Origin: Lycorma delicatula
Lineage: Eukaryota > Arthropoda > Insecta > Hemiptera > Fulgoridae
Direction: 5' to 3'
NCBI RefSeq assembly: GCF_047948215.1
Contig: NC_134460.1
Coordinates: 124,323,324-124,387,323, forward strand
Length of the DNA stretch: 64,000 nucleotides
Made by a program: the position numbers and the translations under genes. Of the stretch, positions 1 through 43,020 are shown in pieces. The notes beneath the pieces were generated by a model. The model was not told the DNA's origin, searched no databases, and saw only the letters and a list, made by a program, of their open reading frames with translations. Numbering within the stretch: position 1 is the stretch's first letter; every line of letters begins with the position of its first letter.

Positions 1-137
1 TTGCATATGTGAAATTTCCACACAGTTATACATATACACACAGTGTATATATACATATACATATACACACAGTGGGTGTGTATATGTATGTGTGTGTATG
101 TATGTAAGTGTGTGTGTGTTAAGTATGTGTGTGTGCA
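1..137. repeat. TA/TG microsatellite tract
   Basis: Interrupted runs of TATACA, TATG and TG dinucleotides fill most of the first ~137 bases. No coding signal is seen between here and exon 9 at 682 on either strand. Confidence 0.8.
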
Positions 138-681
138 CATGCATAAGGGGCCAATCTGGACCCCAGGGGTCCATGGGACAGAGCATCTTGAGTGATGATC
201 ATGAGCGAACCAAGCCCTGACCAGGTAGTTGTTATTACAATAAAACAATGTTAGCATTATTACAATAATTAATGTTCATTGGTTAAAAAAGAATCATTTT
301 AATATTCTAATACTACTAGAATTAGTATTAGAATAATATTCTATATTCTAGAAAGACATCATAGACTAATAGTTACACAAATTTACCACAATAAATGTAA
401 ATTCACAGTAATAAAATGTTAAAACAAAAATAATTTGTAAATTTATTAATAAAAGCTAGTTAAGAAATTCTTAATAAATTCTATTTCTATAAGCCTCATA
501 ATGATATTAGATAAGGTATTATGTTTTTTAAGAGCAAAATATTTACTATTCCAAATAATACCTTTTACTTAAGACTGTTTATGTTTAATGTTACACCATC
601 TACAACTGTGTGTAATCGATTAGTACAGAGTGAACTCTTAAATAGTAATTTTAAATGTTATACTGATGATAATGTACTTAC

Positions 682-31290
<30,609 letters not shown>

Positions 31291-31299
31291 TTTGACAAC

Positions 31300-31320
31300 C
31301 TAACACTGCAAGGCTATCAT
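31300..31320 (-). promoter_or_regulatory. Possible upstream ORF of six codons before the PP2A-A start
   Basis: Reading the minus strand, ATG at 31320 is followed by five codons and TAG at 31302-31300, ending nine bases before the main ATG. It matters only if transcription starts upstream of 31320, which cannot be told from sequence. If it does, this uORF would tune translation of the scaffold subunit. Confidence 0.3.
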
Positions 31321-31332
31321 AAATGTAAGAAT

Positions 31333-31374
31333 ACAGAAGAAAATATAAGTGTTAGTAATTATATTTTCTTCTGT
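31333..31374. promoter_or_regulatory. Perfect 16-bp inverted repeat 43 bases upstream of the PP2A-A start
   Basis: Arms 31333-31348 and 31359-31374 are exact reverse complements (ACAGAAGAAAATATAA and its complement) around a 10-base loop. It could be a DNA-binding palindrome in the promoter or, if transcribed, a 5'-UTR stem. Confidence 0.5.
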
Positions 31375-31858
31375 CTAAAAACATAAAACGTTTTCAGCTA
31401 ACTTTTTTATTTGGACCCTGAAAGTTAAGTACAGTTATCTTAAAACAACACAAATAAAATTAGAAAAACCGAACAACTATTTCATTAATTCCGTGGTTAA
31501 TGTTTACACGGCCACTGAGAGATCATCACCTTTAGTAAATTTTGTAATAAAAAAGATGTTTATTTTTTATGTTTATAAATTTTAGCAAATCGTATCTTGT
31601 TATGCGCTGCCCAATGAATAAGAAGAGTTATCTCTGAATAACTTCTTACTTTAGATTATGTATTAAATTCACTCACAGTTACTTTGATTTGTGAAATTTA
31701 AACACTTCAAAGCAAACAATTTGCACTTATAGTTTCGTTGTATATAATTGTTTAGTTATGACTATATCCTTGTTTATTTTTTTTTTAATTCTTTTATTTA
31801 AAATGGTATTTTAATTTTCATTAAATACATAATTTCGTTTTCAATGCAAAATATCAAT
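31375..31858. promoter_or_regulatory. Intergenic 5' region of PP2A-A, possible bidirectional promoter
   Basis: Sequence between the PP2A-A start and a possible plus-strand first exon at 31859. It is AT-rich with no clear TATA or initiator that I can choose among many AT motifs. The promoter role is inferred from position only. Confidence 0.3.
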
Positions 31859-31896
31859 ATGGCCGTTCGTGTGATGAATATACGCCCTCTCCTTAG
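31859..31896 (+). CDS. Candidate first coding exon of a divergent gene (speculative)
   Basis: The ATG at 31859 opens 12 codons plus two bases, MAVRVMNIRPLL, ending AG before GTAATT. This island is much richer in G/C than its flanks. The peptide is basic, lacks acidic residues and would suit a mitochondrial targeting N-terminus. No continuing exon was found on the plus strand downstream, so the gene is unproven. It lies head-to-head with PP2A-A, 568 bp apart. Confidence 0.25.
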
Positions 31897-32579
31897 GTAA
31901 TTCTGAATTGATTGTTCAAATGGCGTAATTTTAAAAGTTATTAATCACACAATCTCTTTATAAATATTAGTCATTACTATCTAACTAAAAGAGTTATGGT
32001 GCAATTAATTTGTTTTATGAAGTACACGATCATATAAATACTTGTTGAAAACAATGAATATTATGTTTACTAAAATATATACTTATTAATTTTATACTAG
32101 TATACACTAATACATCATAGTTAATTACAGTAAAGAATTATTATCATTTATACCCACTTACCAGAACTATTCACACTAACTTTGACAATAATATAAAAAA
32201 TAATAGATTTAATTTTGGAATATGATAAAATTAGAGGTATACCACGTACTAATAATTTTACAAATAATTTTACACTTTATAATACTAATAATTTTACACT
32301 CAAAAATGAATCTGTAATTATGAAAAGCTCAAAAAATATCATTAAAAACTTACAGTTGCACTAATCTCTATTATCTCCTTTCTATTCACATACCTTTGAT
32401 CATAGTATACCTTTATAATAATTAACTCTTTTCATAAAAATACTATAAATTCTAACTTAAAAAAAAATCAGTAGTAAAGTAGATCCTAATCTTCTTAAAA
32501 TATCAAACTGATTATAACAACATTAAAATTTCCTATATAAATATTTAATGCCTAAGAAATGAAACCAAAGTTGATAATG

Positions 32580-34780
32580 CAGTAAATATCGTTTATAGTG
32601 ATATACAAGGAACAGACGATTTTAGCTCATTATAACCGATGTTTAAGTAAATGATACTACTACTTTAATATGCCATCTACACGGCTATTGTAATACGGAA
32701 AGCAATAATCATTAAAAATAATAATTTATTTCCGTATTAAAATAATATTAAAAAACAAAAATATGCAATTATAAATACAAATACAGTAAACTAAATAAGA
32801 GAGAACAATTTGTTAAATTACTTTCTCTGCAAAAAGTCTGTTATTTTGCTTAGTTTCAAACATTTCGAATTGTAATACAGTATTTGAAGGTTCTAAATCA
32901 AAACTATTTGAAGGTTCTTTTCTAAATCAAAACAAACACTCTTTGTTTCTTAATTAGCAATTTCTGTAAAACTGAGTAACCGGCAAATGATTTTCATTGC
33001 CGCTAAAACTTCTGGAAGATTAAGCAGGTTGATGTCTTCATCGTTGTAGCTATCGGTATCTTCGTTGTCATTACCTACGTCCCCGTCTATTTCTGCTAGT
33101 ATTGAAGCCATCATTATCAGTTCCATGCGTTTCTAAATCTTTGTAACCTCTTGATAACCTTCAAAAAATGCCTTTGACAACGACTGGTCTTGCAGACTAT
33201 TGCCCCATTCCGTTAATGATTCTTCTTCGCATACGACATCAGTAACTTCGCTAGCTGTGGTAAAAATCCTGCATGTCGAAAGCAATTTTTTTCAGTTAGC
33301 GGAGAAACCTCATTCCATGATCTTTCTAACATAATTATAGCATCCAGAATAGTTATTTGTGTTTCCTTTTTTTTAATCTAAATCCTGTATAATTTGTAAA
33401 ATTAGGTATTTTTTGTAGTGGATTTTTACCGATTTGATCTAAGGGTTGTAAGATTGCGTTGTTTTCGGTGGTAAGAACACTAACTTTGTACACGACAGAT
33501 TCTCAACGTGTGGATGAGCCGGACAGTTGTTAATGAGCAGCAGTATTTTGTCATTTTCAACCTTTAATTCATGGTCCCATTTTCGTAAAGATATCACTTG
33601 GCATCCAAGCTTTCTTGTTACTTTCGTACATAACAGGATGGGATTTCAAATTTTTAAAACATCGGGGTTCAGCATTTTTCCCTACAACCAGAAGTTTTTT
33701 CTGTCAGTTCCAGTCATATTTATAGCAATTAGTGCTGTTCGTCTTCTAGTTATTTTTTTTTATAATTTTCCCCCCGAACACGTTTCGCCTTTAAACCGAA
33801 GCGTTCTTTCTGGCGTCAGTTTCAAAGAGAGACCGGATTCATCAGCATTATAGATTTTTCGTCTGAATAGCCCTCTTTTAATTTTGGCCGAATGGTTTCT
33901 AGCCATTTTTCTGACACACCGGTTGGAGCTGCTGCAGCCTCGCCGCTTATTCTCCTCAACACAGTATCGTGTCGCTGACGAAACCGTTGTATCCGTTTTT
34001 TCACTGTTTACCGAATTTTTTCAGAAAAATCGTTTGCCTTAGTTTGCAATATAGGGCCGCTAATTGGGATATCACTAGCCCTCTGGTATATAAATCATTT
34101 TAACAGCGCTTGATCTACATCATTATGTTGACTAGGCCGTAATTTTTATTTTTTTATTTCATAGAATTTGTTTCAAAATTGTTCCACAGATCTTCCATAT
34201 CACCGATATTGTCAAATGACCTACGCCTAATTCTTGGGCAGTGTCATTAGTATCGCCATTCTCTAACCGCCAGATAATATGCGACTTTTCCTCTACCGTG
34301 AATGTTTTTCATAAATAAATTACTATAAAACGAATTACACAGGATACGTAAAATAAAATACTGTACCCGCACGATATTATACGCTCACAGCGAAAGATTA
34401 ATAACAACTGAATGTAGCTGCTTCAGTTTCCAATAAATTGGTACATGAATTAGATAAGAAAAACAAGAACTACAATACACATGCCGGTAAAAAGGAAAAG
34501 GAGACTCATTTTAACCGTCAAAATATTTCTGTAGCTATAATGTAGATATACTACGTTAGTGACGAGTCACTTCCGTCCGTCATTATAAGCGATAAAATAT
34601 TGCATTGCAGTAGAAAAATTAAGTCATAGTAACCGATATGTCACTACAACCGATGTACTTATAAACAATATGCATACTGTATTTATGTATTAACAGCGTA
34701 GCAAACCAACCGAGAGACAAATTTTTCATCACTATATCCGATATGTCATTATATACAGTCACTATAAACGATACTTACTG
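32580..34780 (-). mobile_element. Full-length Tigger/pogo-type DNA transposon, inactive
   Basis: 2201 bp with ends CAGTAAATATCGTTTA (left) and, on the other strand, CAGTAAGTATCGTTTA; one mismatch in 22. TA follows the right end. The minus strand encodes a broken CENP-B-like transposase: the HTH region FTVEEKSHIIWRLENG (~34305), KRIQRFRQRHDTVLRR (~34000), KWLETIRPKLKEGY, first catalytic NADESGL (~33845), LKVENDKILLLI then NNCPAHP (~33525, where the family has an Asp before NCPAHP; here Asn at 33527-33529), LVFLPPKTTQ, and QPLDQ in a shifted frame. The acidic C-terminal tail (EIDGDVGNDNEDTDS) is preserved at ~33080. Both ends carry repeated GTCAYTATAACCGAT motifs. Intergenic. Confidence 0.88.
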
Positions 34781-34924
34781 TATTTCCTTCCGAATCTAAA
34801 TTTTGCATTTTTTTTAGAATATTGACTGACTAACACAGAACCCATTTCTGAACTATGTAATTTCAAACTAGTTGAAACTGTTTATAGTAATACACATATA
34901 AACAGGCTCTCAAGTTTTAGTTTA

Positions 34925-34995
34925 ATTTTTTAGGTTTTTTCTTACTGTTTGATTTTAGTTTTTTCTTACCATGTTTGGTGGTTAAGTTATTTATT
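34925..34995 (+). repeat. Orphan arm related to the TIR element at 15800-16375
   Basis: TTTTTTAGGTTTTTTCTTACTG and TGTTTGGTGGTTAAGTTATT resemble the right arm of that element, with a small internal duplication. No partner arm nearby. Confidence 0.4.
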
Positions 34996-35949
34996 TATTA
35001 TATTATATCATATCCAAATTTTGGATATAATTATATACTTATGGAAAATCACGAATCTCCTACTGAAATCTTTCTACATCGACTATCAGAATCTCATTCA
35101 ATGTCACGCAGTGTAGGTATTCTAATGTTAACTTTTTAGACAAAGCTAGTCTTTTTATGACAAATGAATTATTAACTCAGTTGGAAAAATATTTCTGTAA
35201 CCCTGCCAACTAGAAATATAAAAGCATCTCTGCCACCTGTACTGATAATATTATTATAAATAATAAATATAAGTAAATTTATATAAGGATAACAATGGTC
35301 TACAAGAGCTTTGTTTCATTCTTTTAGTTTACTCATATATCTTTTGATGCTGAATCTAAATATCTCAAAATTTGTTCTAAGGGGTTCATTTTTTTATAAC
35401 GTCCCACAAAAAATGAAAATTTTATAATGATTTATTTTCTCTATAAGACTGACACTTGTAAAGATTTGTTGTGACTCAATGTTTATTAATAAAGAAAATA
35501 TCAAGATGTTTATTAATTGATCAAGAGTAAAATAATTTGGAGTGACCAATATATGGTATTACAAAGTAGTCATAGTTTACTATGACTTATTACTTCTATG
35601 AAATAATAAATCTTTTATTGACGACATTATAATCAATATAGTCATTTCAATATCTATTTTTACTATGGAATAATCCAGACAAGATAGTCAGTTTTGTTCT
35701 GACTTTCAGGTGAATATTACCACGAGGAGTTTGGTCTTTTATTTAATCCTACTTTTTCTTTTATAAACATATATTATTTTTGTTATGCTTCACACATATT
35801 GTTTTTTTTATATAGTGTTAATAATTACTATAAACATTTCTCGTAGTTGCATAAAAATCATCCAAGCAATTTTCTCTGTGTGGGTGAATTAACTTTCACA
35901 TCTGTATGAAGAAATATTACTCTTTTGGTTAAAAAAATCTTATGAACTC

Positions 35950-36330
35950 TTTTTGGGGTAGCTAAACAAGACTTGGACCCCTCATATCTGCTCTAATTCA
36001 CGAGTAACTTTCTAAGCGGGAAGCTGCAACATATGCCTTTCGGTGTTCCTATGGTATGGAGAGAACCTAAGGATCAACTCAAGAATGTTATTTTTAAAAC
36101 AAAAATCAAAGGCATCAAACTTAAATTCAACAAATCCATTGCATACTTTATTCTTCTTTAAGCCATAAGACGTATTCCACAGTGAAAAGTTACTTCTTCC
36201 AGTTCCTCCTGAAACATTAGAGGAAAATCCTGACAATGAAGATGGCTATAGTGATTTAAAAAGAAATGAAGAATAATATCCATATTAACAAGATGACAAC
36301 TCTGTACCTCACATTTATGTCAATGACTGA
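35950..36330 (+). pseudogene. Fossil of a multicopy arthropod protein of unknown function
   Basis: Plus-strand frames joined by frameshifts read SNFLSGKLQHMPFGVPM, then MVWREPKDQ (~36005-36075), KTKIKGIKLK (~36100), KLLLPVPPETLEENP (~36190) and DNSVPHIY (~36297). I recognise this string from repeated uncharacterised proteins in many arthropod genomes. No intact frame, no domain assignment; probably moved by a transposon, but no ends identified. Confidence 0.55.
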
Positions 36331-36339
36331 CAGATTGCA

Positions 36340-39300
36340 TTAGAAGAGAAAATTAATATAATTTTTATAAGTAATTTATTCATTATGAAGTTTTCTTTGT
36401 TTCTCCAATGTATAAACATCATAACAGTTTCAAGATTATTTTACAATGCAGAGAAATATATTCTAATACAATTTATGGAAATACAAATTAAGAGAAAGTA
36501 AGAGGACTTGTCTAATAAACACCTCAGCTGGAGGTACTGGTTTTTTTAATTTCTAACAGAGATACCTTGTAAATCACATAAATATCAATTATCTGCAGGT
36601 CCCCACATTACTAGTACATACCCAAATAACATCAGGTCAAAGGCTAGACATCAGGTTTCTACCCCAGTGATGCATTAGAGGGCAAGGAAATAACAATTAA
36701 GAAAAGGGGGTCAATAATAAGAAAGGGGTAATCTACCAAAACAGGTTATGAAAAATTATGAATAATCCAACCCAAAGGATTCTTCAAGTCTTCCCAGGTA
36801 GTGGATGACCATTTATCCTTCAAGAACAGGTTATCTTATCTAGATGAGAGCAGAACATTACTAATCAATGATTTTAGATAGAACAGTTGTAAAGTATGCT
36901 TCAACAACTTGCTTTTTCTATAAAATAAAGTCTAAATCGTTGCACATCCCTGAAATTAAAATAATCAAGGAAATATCCAAATAATTATTAACAGTTCATC
37001 AACCACACTCTGTTGAAGATTAAAATGTAATAAAAAAAAAGTGTAAACAGAATAGATAATAAATGGAATTTTGCTACTTCAAATATAAATAGAATTAAAT
37101 TAACATTTCAAGATGGCCAAGCATCCAAAAAACAGAGAGTTCAATGTATATACATTCATATGTTCTACAGTATTATAATCTGTTTCTCCAACACTTGGAC
37201 GGGGCAAAATTTTAGTGAAATAATATGTGAAATGCATAACAGAAGGAAATTCTTTCTATATGTCAAATGGCTGTCTAATAACAGAAAGGTATTTAAAAAG
37301 TGAAACAGAAATACCTAAGAGCATAAAGGGAAATAAAGAAATTGATCAAAATATATTTTCAGGAAAAAAAACAATATTTTATTCACTAGCAACATAAAAC
37401 AATCACAATTAAATAAAAGATAAAACAATTTGAGCACTACAATAATAACTTTTTTCTAAAACAATATTCTACAAATTTAATGTTACAATAGTGTTTCAAA
37501 TGATTCATGTTTGAAAAACACATCACTTGTATATAATATAAACAACAATATAATTAATGAAATATATTATAAATATTAATAAATTAAAATGTATGAATTA
37601 CTAATTTATTTATTTTTCTATACACAAATTTTAATATCTATTAAATTATTTAACAAAACAAAAATTATAATACATTTCTTTAGAATAAATAAAACAATTG
37701 TTTAATTGTTAATTCTTCAGAATTGTGTGTAGGCCTATGTAATCATTATTATCTATTTGATTCCATAACTAAAATTTATTTAACATACTTAATTCAAATA
37801 CGAAATACAGGGGAAAAAGCTTTATTTTATATTATAAATTATTATTAACACCAATTTTAACAAATAATATCTGAAATAAAATATTTATATGTATATAGCA
37901 TACCTTGTACAACTCATCTAATTAAATGAATACTGTTTTGTTAATATGTTTTTCTTTTTCCTAAAGTAGGCCAAAACAAGTGCTCTCAACCATCAAGAAG
38001 TATTTATCTTAGTTTTCTGCTGTGGTTAAACAATATAAAAACAGAATATAGATCACTGAAATAATTATGCTATGAAATTAGTACCAAGAACACACCTTTA
38101 TTTAAATATACTCCTATACTGAAATATAAAGGACAATAAATCTATCGTCTCTTAATTACCTTAAGAGTACTATATTGGAGTACCTTATCAGAAATAATAA
38201 TTTTTCTTCATATACGATGTAAAATAAAAACTAGTACCTTGGCCAGCCTCAAATAATACATTCACATTTAAACAGGAACCAAAAATTCACAATATTTTTA
38301 ACAATTTTACAAAGGTTTTTCAAGAAATAATGAGCAACATCTTTTTGGTGATGTACATTTCTGTTGATACTTACTGGTAATCACATAATTCTTACGTTGC
38401 TGTTCCTGTCAAAAATGAGAAATTTCTGTAATCATTTCATTTAAAGTATCAAATCCTAACAGTTTAATTATTCCTCATGGAAATTTGGGAATGCTGTTTC
38501 ACAGACATTAACATCTGTATAAACTCAAATCTACTACATATGTCAAGAGTCTGATTTAAACCATTTTAAATATTAGGAAATAAATAATCAAATTCCCTAA
38601 CAATGAATTTAAATTTAGATAAACATTTATTATGTCAGGTAAAAAACAGATGGTTAAAGATGAAATTTTTGCATAACATAAGTTCTATAAAAAGTTCTCA
38701 ACATTAGACTATTTATTATCCATCATATGGTAGTTTAAAAGTATTTCATTTTTTTATTTTCTTTTTCAAACCACTTATGTTCCTCACTGTTAGCCATACA
38801 TACAGGACACTCCACCAACAGTTAAGCTTCACTGAAAAATTGTTAATGTTTCAGCATATTTTTAAAATAGTAAATGCATTTTCATATTCAATATTTTTTT
38901 TTCATTTGGCAATTCATAATTAGCAGCTGGGGAAAATCCTCATTCTGCGATTTTATTTGAATATTTGAAAACCAAGAACTTCAAGTCATTTATCTAAAAC
39001 TATTCTTTTCCAGTTTCAGAAGTCACTGTGTTTTCTGAAAGTGGCAAGCACAATAAAAAAGGGAATCAATGTAAAACATTTTTTTTTAAAAACAAATTTT
39101 AGGTTACAAGAAGCTCAACCAGTACAGTTAATGAAGTACCTTGTTCACTGAATCAGTAAGAAATCATTACATTATATATACTGTTTTATTAAGCAAGATA
39201 CTCGTAAATATTTTATAATGCTCAAAAAGTATACAAGGTTATTATGATTTAACCCCTTTTAAGGTTATAAAACAAAGTACCAAGAGGACTTTCTTAAAAA

Positions 39301-40475
39301 AAAATTGTAGACAATTAATGTGTAAGCAAAGAAAGCTAGAGAAGGAATTTTGATCTAAGAAATTTCATTTGAAGGCAGTAACAGTAGGTGGGGACATGAT
39401 TATCCCAATTTTTTACTCCTACCTACAAGTAATTTTTTAAGCACCATCATGTCTTAATTAACAAATTGTTTTACATCTATCCTCTGTGTTTATAGTGCTT
39501 TAAATATAATCACCAAAAAAATTCACAGCTGTTTCTTTCTCATGCAATTAAAGTCATAACTTTTATATAACATTAAAAAATTACTCTAATTTGATTCATG
39601 CATGATGTTTTGTATTCTTAAATGTACTAAACTGACAGTATAATTTCTAATCTAGTTTTACCATTCATAACATCATTAATTATTTTAATTAGATCATTCT
39701 GGATCTATTTCTTTAAACTAAATAATGAAGAGGACATTCAGGTGGACTGTTATTCTGAACACCTGATGAAATCCATTGCATATCTACAATTTACAATACT
39801 TTTCCAAGTTTCTACATTTCTAAGTGTGTAATATATTTTAAGATTAAAAACACAGACCCTAATGTATTCCCTGACAAATACAAGCGATGTTTTACTTGCA
39901 TTCCTATTTTGTTATATTTGGTAACCGTTTGCTTTTGCAATGAGATGACATGAAGCAAAAATTTCAAATACTGATATTCCAGATAAAGTTACCTTTAGAT
40001 AATCTAGTAAAATGTTTTTAAGGCAGACATATTTACCTTACAGAATAGTCCATCCTTAACTTCTTAATAACATTCCCCTAGGTACATTAAGGATTACTTT
40101 CCATCTCAAAAGCTTTTTACCAGATTATCCCCATAGGAAGAGTGGCATTGTATTTAAATGTAATGTATGTTTGTTTGTTCTCTTTGTAGTTCTTGCAACA
40201 CTTTTGCCTTTGTGATTTTTAAAAAAAATGTATTATTCTAGAGATATAAACAAAAAAGTACTAAGCAAAAGAAAGCAAGAAAGCATTGCATCTAGCACAT
40301 GCATGCATATTATTCACTAACATCCAAATTTCTATTTAAATAGCACATTTCTAAAAAAAACTTATACCAGTATCATGACTAATATATTGAATACTAGTAA
40401 AAAATATTATACTAGTAAAAATAAATTAATACTATTAATAAATTAATACTAGTAAAAAATATTGAATACAAGCTG
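36340..40475. other. Intergenic AT-rich sequence without recognisable genes
   Basis: About 4.1 kb with no defensible ORF. A short tandem repeat of ATACTAGTAAAAAATATT-like units lies at 40385-40465, next to the fold-back element. Confidence 0.5.
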
Positions 40476-40850
40476 CTAATTGTACACATCTACATAGAAT
40501 AATACTGAAAAATTATAAAAAAATATAGTTAAACAAGTTCTACTTTCTTTTCTTGTAGGAATTCTTTCAGGATACAGTAAGTTAGCAATGTCAAATTTAA
40601 TATTACTTCTACAATTTATGTTGGTAGTTGAATGCCTATGAAATCTATACAAGATAATGACATTAATGGCCTCAATTTTGTTAATACTAACAAGCACCAA
40701 AATACAAAATAAAATATAGAAGTAATATTAAATTTCACGTTGCTGGCTAACTTACTATATACTGAAAAAATTTCTTTCTTTTAAGAAAATTTTGTTTAAT
40801 TATTTTTCTGTTCATCTTTCATAATTATTCTTGTATACGTGTACAATTAG
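40476..40850. mobile_element. Fold-back MITE, 375 bp
   Basis: Inverted arms of ~140 bp: 40476-40612 and 40717-40850. Ends are CTAATTGTACAC and its complement; both arms contain AGTAAGTTAGC and AATTTAATATTACTTCT. The ~100-base centre is unrelated. No coding capacity. Confidence 0.7.
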
Positions 40851-41575
40851 TAATAGAGTTTTTTTTTTTTTTTTAATAACCATTTTATTGTCTAAATATA
40901 TCAATAATGATGGACAGACCATTATTTCATTTAATAATAGCAACTACCATTCTTCACAATGTTTTTTTATGAAATTAAATATAAACATTGTATGATAAAA
41001 TATACTTCAAATGTCAAGGTAATTCATAGCAACCAGACAAGGACCATATTCCATAAATAATACCTCCAAAAACAGTTCTATTTTAAAATTAAAACTTAAA
41101 AGGACACATCATATGACATAAGATTTAATGAAATGCCAATTTTTGAGATAATGAGTCATATTAACCTTATCTATTATGGGATAGCAGCTGTTCCGTGATA
41201 TAATTCCATTATCCAAATCACTCAATGCCACTAAAGATTTATAAGAATTTGAGCAATTTAATGATAAAGAATTTGAAATGAATAACGTATCCCACAAAGT
41301 AATTCATTACGGTAGCAACACAAATTATACATTGAACAATAAAAGTATACAGAATGGAATCTTTTCTTTATATTTTGTCAAAATAATCAGGTAGATGACC
41401 AAGTGAAAAACATAAGCTTTATAAACCCACATATTTTATAAAGTAAATGAATATAATAACCTGGTAGGAATCGCAAATAAATGATACACTGTAATACCCA
41501 TGTTACAGTCTATAACTAAAGGCTTATGTATAATTATTATTATGAGATGTTTCAGCGTATGATGAGGTAACTTAC

Positions 41576-41669
41576 TAAAAGATGGCAAAGAACAACTGTT
41601 GGGAAGTGTTTCAAAATTGCAAAACCATTAGTGATCCTTTTTGATGTTAGAGCAGGCAATCCACCAAAT
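41576..41669 (-). other. Exon-like open segment, unassigned
   Basis: A pyrimidine-rich acceptor (TTTTTTACAG) and a consensus donor (GTAAGT) bracket 94 bases that are open for 31 codons: FGGLPALTSKRITNG, FAILKHFPTVVLCHLL. I do not recognise the peptide, and no adjoining exons were found. It could be chance in AT-rich sequence. Confidence 0.2.
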
Positions 41670-41959
41670 CTGTAAAAAATTTAACAGATGACAGATCTAA
41701 CAATCAACAGTGGCTGATAACAGGATTGCAATTTTTTATAAGAGATTAACGGCAAGCAGGCCCTAAAAACGATTAAATTCATCAATTAAAACATTTTATG
41801 TTCCCATACATGCCCATCAGGGCTAGGAACGAGGGGAGGGGTGTGATGACCGGAATCGTCACAAGATGTTCCAGTATGGGGGCTGGGATGTCCCCATACA
41901 TGCAAAGTATTAGAAGGAAAATATTAAAATTTTATTTAATATTTCTACTGATAAATAGC

Positions 41960-43020
41960 AGCACATTTCCAGATTTTATGAAGGCTTATGATTCAGTGGA
42001 TAAACAAACTTTATTTAACATTCTAAAAGAATACAGAATCAACGATAAATTATTAAATTTAAATAAAAAAAGCATAAACAGACATCATCTCAAAGTAAAA
42101 TTTATGGGAAAACTCTTAGAAAAACAGGATTTAGACAAGATGATGGCCTCTCATCCTTCGTCATTTAAAATAGGAAGAGGGAAAGACAAAATCTCAGTAA
42201 AACATTCGGCTTTGCAGATGATATTGCCATCTCTAATGATAAAGAAACAATTAAATAACTATTTCGAATGAACTGAACATGCAGGCCTAAAGATCATTCT
42301 GAAAAGATTGCATACATGTCTAACAAAAAAATTCCCCAAAAACTCAAAACGGGCTATGGCTCTAATAAGAAAGTGGAAAAATTTAAGTATCTGGACGAAA
42401 TAATATAACCAAATAGAAAAGATAGAAAGAAGAATATAATGAGAGCTAATAAAATAGGAAGTGCTTTTAGACTAACATATATTATTTGCAAGAAAAGGCC
42501 ACTCTACATCAATACTAAAATCAGACAGCATAATACTGAAATAAGAACAGAAAGTTTATGTGTAACAGAATGTTTCACTCTAAATGTTCAAATGCATTTA
42601 GAGATGCAAGAATGCATCTCTTTTAAAATGCAAGAAAATACTTGGCCCAATATTAAAAATAATATCAGAATTCCAAAATGTAATACAGAAATTTATAAAA
42701 CATGTGAAAACTTCTCCTAAGGAGCCAGACTGTTTCTTTGATTACATCTTTAGAATAAGTAATCCGTAGTATACTAAAAAAAATTAACACTTCTCTACTG
42801 GAAGAATAAAAACAAAAATAAATTAGAGAGGTGAAGTTGCAGAAAAAGTTGGGGATCTTTTTAGAAAGTTAATATGCATCATGAGTTTTCAAAAAATACA
42901 AAAAGATGGTTGCAGAAAGAACTGGACCGAAAAAAAGTGAAAGAAATTAAAACAAATTATGTGATTCAAAAGATGAAAAAATGCTGGAACAGATTATCTT
43001 AAAATAGTCCATAGATAGAC
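41960..43020 (+). pseudogene. Non-LTR retrotransposon RT and C-terminal remnant
   Basis: RT motif A appears as DFMKAYDSVDKQTLFNIL (~41972) and the catalytic block as FGFADDIAI (42205-), in another frame. The tail reads KVEKFKYLDEIIQP (~42370), NKIGSAFRLTY (~42445), RPLYINTKIR (~42497), then WLQKELDRKKVKEIKT (~42910). Everything between motif A and FADD is shortened, and there are many frameshifts. It is a different lineage from the 12975 LINE. Confidence 0.7.

Noticed and set aside
1..681. PP2A-A final exon within the window
   Set aside because: No minus-strand frame matches the conserved C-terminal helix; sequence is microsatellite and AT-rich intron.
33527..33853. 108-codon plus-strand open frame
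   Set aside because: Antisense shadow of the Tigger transposase on the minus strand.
38745..38840. Minus-strand stretch LLVECPVCMANSEEHKW that looks like a Cys-pair terminal exon
   Set aside because: The nearest acceptor (TTTTTCAG) leaves an in-frame TAA before it, and no partner exon is visible.
40476..40700. 74-codon minus-strand open frame
   Set aside because: Lies within the arms of the fold-back element and has no homology.
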